NCBI GenBank assembly: GCA_903813345.2
Contig: CAIIXF020000011.1
Location: 35,250,166 to 35,314,165 of the forward strand
Direction of reading: 5' to 3'
Length of the DNA: 64,000 bases
Source: Owenia fusiformis
Lineage: Eukaryota; Annelida; Polychaeta; Sabellida; Oweniidae
Shown in pieces: positions 41,178-51,457 of this stretch (the stretch's first letter is position 1; every line of letters starts with the position of its first letter). The notes below the pieces were generated by a model. It was not told where the DNA came from. It worked only from the letters and a program-made list of their open reading frames with translations, and made no database searches. Made by a program: the position numbers and the translations under genes.

Positions 41178-42254
41178 ATCCCATCGAACATTTTTCAAAA
41201 GGGGCACCTTCTACCAAAAGTGTCATTAGACAGTGTGCCATGCTTATAATATTCACATACCAAATATGAACAAAATCGCTCTACTACTTTTTGAGTTATA
41301 GTAAAATACGTTAAAATGGAGGCCATTTTGAAAAATGGCCGCCTTCTACCAAAAGTCTCATTGGACAGTGTGCCATGCTTATACGGATTCACGTACCAAA
41401 TATGAACAAAATCGCTCCACTACTTTTTGAGTTATAGTAAAATAAGTTAAAATGGCAGCCATTTTTCAAAATGTCCGCCATTTTTCAAAATGGCCGCCTT
41501 CTACCAAAAGTGTCATTAGACAGTGTGCCATGCTTACAGTATTCACATACCGAATATGAACAAAATCGCTCCACTACTTTTCGAGTTATAGTAAAATACA
41601 TTAAAATGGCGGACATTTTGAAAAATGACCGCCCTCTATCAAAAGTGTCATTAGACAGTGTGCCATGCTTATACGTATTAACATACCAAATATGAACAAA
41701 ATCGCTCCACTACTTTTCGAGTTTTAGTAAAATAAGTTAAAATGGCGGCCATTTTTCAAAATGTCCGCCATTTTTCAAAATGGCCGCCTTCTACCAAAAG
41801 TGGTATTAGACAGTGTGCCATGCTTATAGTATTCACATACCAAATATGAACAAAATCGCTCAACTACTTTTCGAGTTACAGCAAAAATCGTAAAATAACG
41901 AGTAAAGGCCGCCATTTTTCAAGATGGCTGCCATGTGCTTTTTTAATATCTACACTTCTAGCTTTATTTATGTCCTATATAATTTTTTTTACATTTAAAA
42001 CATATTGCTATTACAGTTTTACATATTGCACCTAAATTACTGTAAAATCGGCACTAAAATGGCCGCCAATTTTAAATGAGCGGCCATTTTGAAAATCGGC
42101 TTTCGAGCAGAACTTCTACCCCCATAGGGTATATGTGTACAAAATATGAATAAAATCGGGCCAACGGTATTTGAGTTATTGCCCGGACGGACGGACGTAC
42201 GGACGGACGGACGGAGGCGTTCCCTATATCCCTCCGAACTTCGTTCGATGGGAT
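41178..42254. mobile_element. TIR-bounded array of about 145-bp repeats rich in GGCGGCCATTTT
   Basis: ATCCCATCGAAC at 41178-41189 and its inverse GTTCGATGGGAT at 42243-42254 bound the block. Inside, units run from CTTCTACCAAAAGTGTCATT through AGACAGTGTGCCATGCTTAT and AATATGAACAAAATCGCTCC to AGTTATAGTAAAATA and AAAATGGCGGCCATTTT. They begin near 41210, 41343, 41499, 41635 and 41788. The right end has a GGACGGACGGAC run (42184-42216). No flanking target duplication is obvious. It lies between the 3' ends of IBA57 and SNRPE. Confidence 0.7.
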
Positions 42255-42274
42255 AAAAATGACAATGGTCACGG

Positions 42275-42280
42275 TTTATT
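42275..42280 (-). terminator. Candidate poly(A) signal of SNRPE
   Basis: AATAAA on the minus strand, about 180 nt beyond the SNRPE stop codon. Confidence 0.45.
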
Positions 42281-42456
42281 AGAAAAAAATAGTTGACACC
42301 TTCCAAAATTTTGTAGATTTGTTGAGCATTGTTCAAATTTGTTGGGCTCTGTTTTAGAGTTTTTTGTTGGGCATTACTGAAGATTTGTACGGCATTCCTT
42401 GTATGACTGTCCAGGATTGTTTGTAGGCTAATTGTAGGTTTGCTTGGTTATAAATA

Positions 42457-45400
42457 TTAAGATGGCACCTCTGTGGCCTCTGGTGGCTCTATAGACTGGA
42501 TGAGTGTGATGTTATCCCCTTTCATCAGAATACGCCCTGAAAATTAGTTAAATATATTAACAATAGTAAAGTGATGATTTTAACACATATATATAGCTCA
42601 GGGTTCTCAAACTTCAGAACCCAGGTTTTTCACGTTGTCATGACCACAAAAGTTCCCATGTTTAGTGATCAAAATAGTTTAAAAAAAGATTTCTGAAGAA
42701 TGATTTACATACTTCTTAGCTCACAAAATAGCATTTTACCCCACTCACTAAACAAGGCATTGACATGCAAATTGTCACCACTTGCCATTTGTTACAAAAA
42801 CCACCCGCAGCCACAAATAAAAAGTTGGAGACCATAACATTATGTCACCACTTCTAATGATGATACAACTAAACCATGTGTGATGAAAAAATATGAAAAC
42901 AAGTGATATTTCTCCTAAGTGTTGCATAATAACCCTACCTAGAGTCTTCCTAGCCTTTGTCTTCTGGTGATATTCCTCAGCATCATCTAACACAAGGTTC
43001 ATGTACTCATCAAACCCCTACAAAACATTCAAACATTTTAGAGAGCTCATCTAAATATGTACATTCAACATAGCACACCTTTTACATGAATCAAATAGAT
43101 AATTTGATAAATGTGTGGAGTGTAACTTATCGACATCTATTTGATGTCACAATTTCAGGGTTCTTTCCTATAATTCCAGCTCCTCACAACAAATTAAAAT
43201 TCACACTTTAAACAAAACCGAAATATCAACCAAAAATATGTGATAATGATACCCTAAATAGTAGGGCTCTCACGGTTTCATAATTCCTCGGTTCGGTTCG
43301 GTTCACGGTTTTTATCTCCTCGGTTCGGTTCACGGTTTTTATCTCCTCGGTTTCGGTTCGGTTTTCGGTTCTTACCGCACATTAAAGTAAAAAATCAAGT
43401 AACTCAAAAGCGATTTCATTATTTAAATGAGCAGCCCGGGAACATGTTTACCTCTATCTAAGTCAGTTTTATTTACAAATTAATCATTAACTTTGTATTG
43501 TATTTTATTTATGCGATAATAAATAGATGGCGCGATTTCATAATAAATAAGCGGCCCAGGAGCATGTATAACTCTGATCTATTCTATTCCTAAAGACAGC
43601 AAATTTTCAAATTTTTCACACGTACCTTTCTCATATACCATAACAATTTTGCAAAGCCGGCATATCGTTCTTTCCGGGAGAGGAACACCATCTCTCGTTG
43701 GAAACCCAAAATAACCCCAACAGTAGGCCTTGTAAGACTTTTGAGCGTTTAGAATGCCGAAATCTTCACCTCTCGTTTCGAGATTCATCTTCCTCTACTT
43801 TAGCGAACGGCACTTTTTTTCTGAATTAACGAACCGTTAAAAAACTGAACATCGGAGTTTTCGAACCGAACGTACCGACCGAGGCCCAAGAACCACGGAG
43901 CACCGTGGTTTCGGTGCACCGTTAGATCCTTACTAAATAGCCTGTCCTCATCCATATCTTAAATATCTGGTGATTCACTCATTGGAAGGAATATTAAGCG
44001 ATACAGCAGCCATCCAAATTTATGAACAGCTTTGCACAAAGTCAAGTATTAATTTACCACATTCTAATAATTGTAGGCATTCCCCATTCTCAGTAACAAA
44101 AGAATATATGGTTCTTGGGAAGGCATAGATGTTGGACAATGTAAAAATACTGTATAAGGCCAAAATAAATTTTCAATTTTATGTATGATAAATGAGAAAA
44201 TACTCACCACAATATGCCCTTCAATTCTCAGGTTTGTTTGTTCATATAACCAGATCTGGATACGAGATCTCTGTAAGACAACATATTATTTCTTTATAAA
44301 TATTTTATTCTTAGAAAATTGCACAATATTAATCATTTTTAGACAATATCATTATAAACATTAGCAATACCTATTAGGATTCACTTACTATAAATATGCC
44401 TAATAAGTGACAAAAACCAAGAAAACGCAAAAGGCAACATTACGTACTAGTTTTAAAACAAATGAAAGGATTGGTACATTTATATTTTTAATCAACTTTT
44501 ATTTTAAATCGACATTGCTGTCATGTCAGTCTCACATACAATATAATAAATTGATGTGAACTTCTTCATATGTTTGATAGTTGGAATAAATCTTTTTCAA
44601 TTTACTTACATTTTGCAGATACCTGAAAATCAAGTTCTGAAGCAAAGGTTAAGGAATAGAACAAAAGTGCAGATTTATAAGGAAACATAAAATGTACTTT
44701 ACATTGAAGTGCTTTACATCAAAATTCATTCACTCCTAAATGACCAGTATCATGAGACAAAATGTGACATCAACAACAACAATATTCATCATTTATACTA
44801 TAGTCAGGCAGTTAAAATATAGCCGTTTTTGGTATTATCATGAAGCAGTCACAAATTTAAGTACATGTATGTTTAATACACCATTAGAATCTTGCACAGA
44901 TTGCATGTGCGCATACATCCTCAAAATCAAAACTTTCCTAACTCTAGTTCAACAAGTTAAACCTAGTCTGGGCCTTATTTCTTATCTGACATTTCTTGTG
45001 GCCCGCCCTAGGCTTAACATCCGTGCCTATTCGGCCCTTGATGCAAAAAATTTTAATGATGGCCTATGGCAGCGCATAGAATTCCATGCGCGTTTTATTA
45101 ATAACTGATAATGAGAATTTGCAACCAATGAAAGCATAGCACGGAAGTTAAACCCAACCACGGAAACAAGAACACTCAGATTATAAATGAAAGCCGTGGT
45201 ATTGGGTTTAACTTGTTGAACTATCCTAACTCATGAAGAAAGTAAGTATGTTTAACATTTACTTCATTTTTTTCTCTGACATCATGCTTATAAGAAAAGA
45301 CTTTATAAGCCAATTCAAAAGCAACCCAAGATATACAGGGTGGTGATACAGAGGGGTGATGTCAATGCGGTAGCCTGACAGTCGCCCCAGGGTATTTCAA

Positions 45401-48400
45401 CATAAAGGGACTTCACTATCAGTTATAAATAAAACGCCCATGTAAATCCATGCGCTGCCATAGGCCACCATTAAATTTTTTTGCATCAAGGGCCGAACAG
45501 ACAAGGACGTTAAACCTAGGGCGGGTCACAAGATATGTCAGATAAGAAATAAGGCCCAGACTAGGTTTAACTTGTTGAACTAATGTGGAAGTTAAGTTCT
45601 TGCCTTTTTAAACACGCAACAAGGAGTATAGTCCTAGTATGTATCCAACAGACAAGTCAGTCTGTTATGATGTACTACTTTCCTGTGGAAATTGCAGTGA
45701 AATTTTTTGCACAAAATTATCAATTGGATGAACAATTTCTTGAATAAAATAAACATTACAAAATTTCAATTAAATAGTTGGGTACAATTAAATGCAATAA
45801 AAAGTAACACAGCATATTGTCAAGTGGAAATAAAGCTAGTTGAAGTAACAAATGTGAAAATTAATTTTACCCAATCGGCCATTTTGAATAGCACTTCCTA
45901 TGTAAACAAATATTTAGAACATTAGAGCTGGCATCGAATAGGATTTTAATGTCGACATGTCGGAGCTCTCGATCGACAACGATATCGACATTGTCGGGTC
46001 CAATGATATTCGAAAAATGAAAAAAAATTTGAAGAAAATCCGTCTGAATTTTAGATTTTCTAGGCTTGTAATTAGCAATACGATGCACAATAGTCATCCT
46101 CACTTGTATGTTTTATATTTAACTTACATGTAAACCATGTTTAAGTATCAGACTTTGACGAAAAAGCAATAAATAGACATAAAACTACGATTTCTGTTGT
46201 TATTTCCGGGCAGCCATTGAAAATAAATCTCGAGGGTAAATCTCGAGGGGTCCAGAGACCTAATTCGAGAGCAGGAAGTCGATCAAAACAAAAAAGAAAA
46301 TTTGAAAATGTAGGCGGTAAAACTTAACTAAAATACACCATACAGCAGGTAGTAACATAGTTCAACGTCGTTGAACTCAATAACGGCGTTCTTTACTATT
46401 AGGAATTTTCTTGGGGCAGTTATTGAGTTTAACCTCTTTCTTATTCTTTCCTTTGATGCAAGTTCTGGATCCATCGAAACCATTTTGCCGCGATAACATG
46501 CAATTGATACTTGACAATAACAGCGGTGGCGGTAGGCATATATTTTTGTGAGTCATCATGACTCAGGTAGTTTCAAAAAAGTGAGTCACAAGAAAAAAAG
46601 TTGAGTCAAAGCTATAAAAGTGTTTTTCTTGAGTAAAAATGCATACAAAATGTAGAAACCACATTCAAAATCTATTTTTTGATTTTGTGCATACCTTTTA
46701 TTGTACTCTTATAGCACATTAAACTAACAATTAATTAATTAGGCAATTGCAAGAAAAATGTCACTATTAATCATCTGATTATCTGGTCCAGCGAGTCATG
46801 GGTGTGAATGGAGTGGGAGAGGAGTTTCTCCCTGTGTGGAGTTACACAAATTGGGGTCAAAGCGTTTCATGTTGAAATTCAACATTTTTGCAATCATTCC
46901 AAAGTCTAAAACGGCAATATAAGTCCGACCACAATACTGGGCATCATTTAAATTGAAAACGCTAGAATCTTGTAATTATAAAATGAAACCGAAAGTAGAT
47001 TTGTTTTCATACCTAATTTATCATCATTACCCCCCTTAATGTGCGATCGACTGGATTTTCATGTGCCCATTATCTATCTTCATAGGATCAGCTTCAGATC
47101 TAGTGAATCGAAGATCTTAACTTGAGGGAGTTAATTGAAAATACTTGGTGAAAACTTACGATAGATCGGTCACTGTGAGCACCATTGATAAACCTACTGC
47201 GCATTACATCTGCGCATGCTGATGAAGGGGACGGCTCAAGGAAACTTGCTAACTTAGCGAAGGAATTTTGCGAACTTGCGAAGGAAACTAAAGGTTCGTA
47301 AATCTAGCGTGTGAACATTCAAGGAAAGATTTTATGCGGTAATTTAGATAAATATACGATCACTAAAATCCTTAGAAGAGAGTATGAAATTAATAAATTA
47401 TTTTTCAATGTTATGTTCGTTTTATTGCATTTTTGATACGCCCCCTAGCACACGAGATAAACAAATCGAGGGATCGATCAATGTTTTCAAGTTTATCATT
47501 GAATCTGAATCACAGGGCTTTAAAAATTATATGAAATACCGAAATAAGAAAATGATCGGTAGGAAGGAGGCTCGATTGCGCTGAACGAAATGTTAGATTT
47601 CCGGAATTAGCAAAATTATAAATTTGATCAATCACGTATTTTCACGTATAGGGATCAATTTAACCAAGTACCAAGCGGGGATTTTGCATGTGAAACAAAC
47701 GTGCGTCAGAAAGACTCGGTAGACAATGAATATTTGCGTAAGAGTTGCAAAAATGTGAGTAAAAAACGTAAAAAATTGCGTTAACGCCACCTCTGAATAA
47801 TATAAAAACACATAACATCAAGCGATTTAACACAATATTATTGTGTTAAATGTTCATTTATACTCGTAAAATGAGGCTACACTTACCGATCTCTAAAATG
47901 ACATTTCCGCATGTCCGTCATTGTGTATGTTCGTCCGAGTGTCCCGGGTCGTAAAATTAAACTACTAGCGAAACGAAATTGTTGTCAAATAGATTGATAA
48001 TTATTATCCAGATCGCGATTACTTGCATTAAAAGATAAATTTTGAGGATAACAGGTATCTTTGATTGATTTATATAGCGCGTGTATACACGCAAAATAGT
48101 TATTAATTGCAAACCTACAGTTTGTAAATGCAGTGCCGCGATGACGGTTAATTTCTGACAGATTTGCAATTTCGATGCTACCGAAACTGACCGACATTGT
48201 CGTTATATTCCAAACCTGTCTCCAATATTTTCGTAATAACGCAGATGCGAGTAGGTAGTTACCAGTTTCACCACCAGGTGGCTCGTTCGGGTCAGATAGC
48301 ATGGCGGGTATAGCAGAAAGTTCCCTTTAAATTAAATTACATTTGTTTTAGTGGTTCAATTTTCATATTACCCCTATGTATCTAATAGTTATGCAAATTA

Positions 48401-51201
48401 AAATATGTCCAGTAAAAGAAAATGTTATCTGTCCAATACAAGAAAAGATATTCCACTTTTTGTGATTTTGTAACATTGGGTCTATGGGGAATCAACCCGA
48501 GCGAGGAGTCACACTTTCAAAAAAAAAAAATTTTCAAAGTTGAAAAACAATTTTCGAAATCATATTTCTAGATGTACTTTTACATGTAGATTTCAAATAT
48601 GACATCACTTTGACTGAATTTTGAATATTTAATAACGTAAATCAAGATTATTTCTACTCGCATCTAGTCTATTATGCATCAATAGGGTCTAAGGGGGATA
48701 CGGGATGGTGTGTATATATTCATAAGGTATGTATGCATGCTTGAATCACATTCTTTGTGTAATATTAGCATGGTTTCAGGGTTTAATTAGTTCCGCTTGT
48801 CGAAACCTGCGGAACGATTAAATTAACGCATCAAGGGCAAAATGATCATGGAGGTTAGACCTAGCCGGGGCCATAAGACAGGTCAGATAAGAAACGAGGC
48901 CCAGGCTAGGTCTAATGTTGTTGGACTAGAAGTAACAAAGATTTTAATTCATAGGGAAATAGTGTTTATGTTGTTAGTTCCGACTGTCAATCACGTTGTG
49001 TCGACATGGGTGTCGCAGAGAGCATTCGACTGACAATCTACCGTTCCGACATTTGATGCCAGCTCTAGTGCCTTATAGTCTGAATTTACTCACTTCGAGA
49101 GCCATGTTAGATTTTGAAACTTATGGCTCTCAAACGGGGAAGTGGACAGCTCATCGATTGTGACCTTTGAAATCGAATTAAGTCGATCAGCGGCCTACTT
49201 TTGTTCTCTAACTATGCTATACATCATTATCATCCTTCTGTGCAAGTATTGGAGTGCTGAGGTACTTCCTTTTCGATCAAGACTTGTAATTGTTAGTCGA
49301 GTGAATGTCTTTACTGCCGAATTCCAATATGGCGTTATCTGCTCGGACATTTTCGTACATTTCCGGAGGTTGTCCGAACCTAACTAATTCTCAAAATTCA
49401 TTTCGTTCGTTGCGTATCTAACTCCTAGCAATTTTGGAAATAGGTCTAAAAAACTCAATGGACAATTTACAAGTCTTGATCGAAAAAGAAGTATTTCAGC
49501 GCTCTAAAACTAGACTATATCCTATTTAGTCTGAATTATATTCAGACTATAAGGCACCTATGTTAAAGTTTGGTAATTCCAAATGTTTGTTTACATAGGA
49601 AGTGCTATTCAAAATGGCCGATTGGGTAAAATTAATTTGCACATTTTTACTTAACTAGCTTTATTTCCACTAGACAATATGCTGTGTTACTTTTTATTGC
49701 ATTTAATTGTACCTTACTATTTAATTGAAATTTTGTTATGTTTATTTTATTGAAAAAATGTTTCCTCCAATTGATAATTTTGTGCAAAAAATTTCACTGC
49801 AATTTCCACAGGAAAGTAGTACATCATAACAGACTGACTTCTAGTCAGTCTGTTGGATACATACTAGCTCTAATACTTACACGGATTGATGATACTGATG
49901 TAAGACACAGTTAGAGACCAAAAGTAAGCCACTGATCGACTTAATTCGATTTCAAAGGTCACAATCATTAACTGTCCAAATGTTCCGTGGGAAAGCTATT
50001 ATATCAAAATCCAAATAGCTTTCGCAGGAAGTAAGTCTGAATATAATTCAGACTATAGTCTAAGTATAGTCCTGGCTAGTCATATAAATCCGACCATCGT
50101 ATGCTTTATTTGTCATTATTTTTTGATAATTTGGATATTTATTTTTTGTTATTTTCTTGCATACTAGGGTCGTACACACTTCCCGGTTGTAAATTGAGGG
50201 AAATGCTTTCCTGGCCTGTTTAGGCAACCAAAATCACACAAATTATGTATTAGAATATGCTCTTCATCGATAATGTATTTAATCCTACCTTACACACGTC
50301 AAACGCTTGATAATTGAAGAAGTATAAGAATTTTTCTAGAAACAAATTTTTTCCCCATGTGTAGATGCATTCTGGGTAATGATTGTGTAAAAGTAAAACT
50401 CTAGGTGAAGCGAAAAACGAAATTACAATAAATTACGGCAGCCATATTGAGATCGAGATTTCAACTCGAAAAAGTTTATCATCGTCTTATGACAATTGAA
50501 TCGCCTTCTCAGACACCAAGGAGGGTGAAGAAACCGAAAACAGATATGTTGGTAATAAATAATTACGATTTCGTTTTGGTTGCATGGTTTCACATTTAGA
50601 CTGTATTCAGTGACCTTGAGTGACCTTGAGAGCCATATTGGAAATTGCTTCAAACATATACGAAAATGATTACATTTCTTCAATTATCAAGTGTTTCCTG
50701 TCCTGTGTTTAAGGTAAGATTTAATACATTCTAGTTGAAGCATTGGATCCATTATCTTATCTGTGTAACTTTTGTTGGGCATAGAGGGCAGAAAAGCATT
50801 TACCGCAATATACGGGCCTTAATATCCTCGACGCAAATGTTGAAAACAAAAATAAAAAACAAATATCCAAATCGTCAAAAAGAAACGTGAAACAACAACA
50901 TTAAGTCGAGTTCACTTGACTAGTCCTGGCACGGGATAAAGTGAACCCCAAACAACGGCAATGCACGAGTCAGATGAAACGGATGCCATTATAATTGAAA
51001 CAGTTTGAAGCACATTTTAAATGCAAATTGCATAACTGAATATTATCATAATTTAGGGTTGATTGATTTCTCAAAAAAAAATTAAAAAAAAACATGATGT
51101 TCAGCGAGCTAAAAACCGAGTAACACATTCTAAAATTGTTATCAAAAGGATACGATGGGTTGCACCATCACTTTCTGCACCTTCCCTCCTTTGTAGGCCA
51201 T
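42457..51201 (-). CDS. SNRPE: SNRPE, small nuclear ribonucleoprotein Sm E
   Basis: Core subunit of the heptameric Sm ring on U1, U2, U4 and U5 snRNAs; acts in pre-mRNA splicing. Five coding exons on the minus strand: 51154-51201 ([16 protein letters not shown]), 44610-44636 (NLIFRYLQN), 44208-44270 ([20 protein letters not shown]), 42939-43017 ([20 protein letters not shown]...) and 42457-42536 ([14 protein letters not shown]...). All joins are in phase with GT-AG borders, giving 98 residues against 92 in human. Sm1 spans the third and fourth exons and Sm2 is [14 protein letters not shown]. The first intron is 6.5 kb and filled with inverted repeats. The start codon faces that of WASHC3 across 256 bp. 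The C-terminal [10 protein letters not shown] tail is longer than in human. Confidence 0.95.
43262..43932 (-). mobile_element. Non-autonomous hAT element with BED-finger remnant, in SNRPE intron 3
   Basis: An 8-bp target duplication CTAAATAG flanks the element (43254-43261 and 43933-43940). Ends are TAGGGCTCTCACGGT and, reverse-complemented, TAAGGATCTAACGGT. Both ends carry CGGTTCGGTTCGG-type subterminal repeats. On the minus strand near 43640-43740 the frame reads [17 protein letters not shown] and [20 protein letters not shown], a BED-type zinc finger start whose second (His) half is lost. It is a different family from the element at 32652 but has the same architecture: ends plus the N-terminal finger without the catalytic domain. 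Confidence 0.85.
44945..45582. repeat. Inverted-repeat element in SNRPE intron 1
   Basis: Arms of about 165 bp: 44945-45109 (TAGTTCAACAAGTTAAACCT to TTATTAATAACTGAT) and 45418-45582 (ATCAGTTATAAATAAAACGC to TTTAACTTGTTGAACTA), about 90 percent complementary by eye. The spacer holds a smaller related inverted pair (GTTAAACCCAACCACGG near 45148 and CCGTGGTATTGGGTTTAAC near 45195). A truncated relative lies at about 48810-48925. No coding capacity. Confidence 0.75.
45628..49872. repeat. 4.2-kb region bounded by long inverted repeats, SNRPE intron 1
   Basis: About 45628-45920 (TAGTATGTATCCAACAGACA to TTCCTATGTAAACAAATATT) is inverted at about 49590-49872 (TTGTTTACATAGGAAGTGCT to GTTGGATACATACTA). 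The left arm continues with GAGCTGGCATCGAATA, and its inverse TTTGATGCCAGCTC is at 49052-49065, so the right arm was split by the element at 49068-49557. Total arm length is about 330 bp. The 3-kb interior has no recognisable transposase but contains two exon-like reading frames on the minus strand. It looks like a large foldback or long-TIR transposon. Confidence 0.65.
49068..49557. mobile_element. Nested MITE with GTGCCTTATAGTCTGAAT ends
   Basis: A perfect 18-bp TIR (GTGCCTTATAGTCTGAAT and its inverse) bounds 490 bp, with CTA directly outside both ends as a possible 3-bp target duplication. It splits the right arm of the surrounding 4.2-kb inverted-repeat structure. A second, inverted partial copy lies at about 49905-50065 (shared ATCGACTTAATTCGATTTCA and its inverse). 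Confidence 0.7.
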
Positions 51202-51457
51202 GGTTTGTCGCTCCTGTAGGCAACAAAAGTGTAAAAATTTGGACGCGACACAAAGAAGCGGTCCACACGTGAAAAATGGCGGAATTCGTTGCTCCAACGA
51301 TACGCATGCGCGAGGACTAATTTCCTGTTCCGGTTTAAAATTTGAGGAGGAAACTTTTAAAAAGTTCAGAAATTCTTATTTTATAGCCATAAATGTCCAT
51401 AATACTGATGATATCCTGACTTGATCTGTTGTTCTACATACTTTCCTTGTTTTTAAT
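51202..51457. promoter_or_regulatory. Bidirectional promoter between SNRPE and WASHC3
   Basis: The two start codons face outward across 256 bp. The interval holds AAAATGGCGG (51273-51282, a YY1-type motif) and TACGCATGCGCG (51301-51312, close to the NRF-1 palindrome), both frequent in TATA-less bidirectional housekeeping promoters. No TATA box is evident. Transcription start sites are unknown. Confidence 0.6.

Noticed and set aside
46377-46559. Minus-strand frame [20 protein letters not shown] onwards
   Set aside because: 60 codons, no splice borders or family resemblance; left out as a gene.
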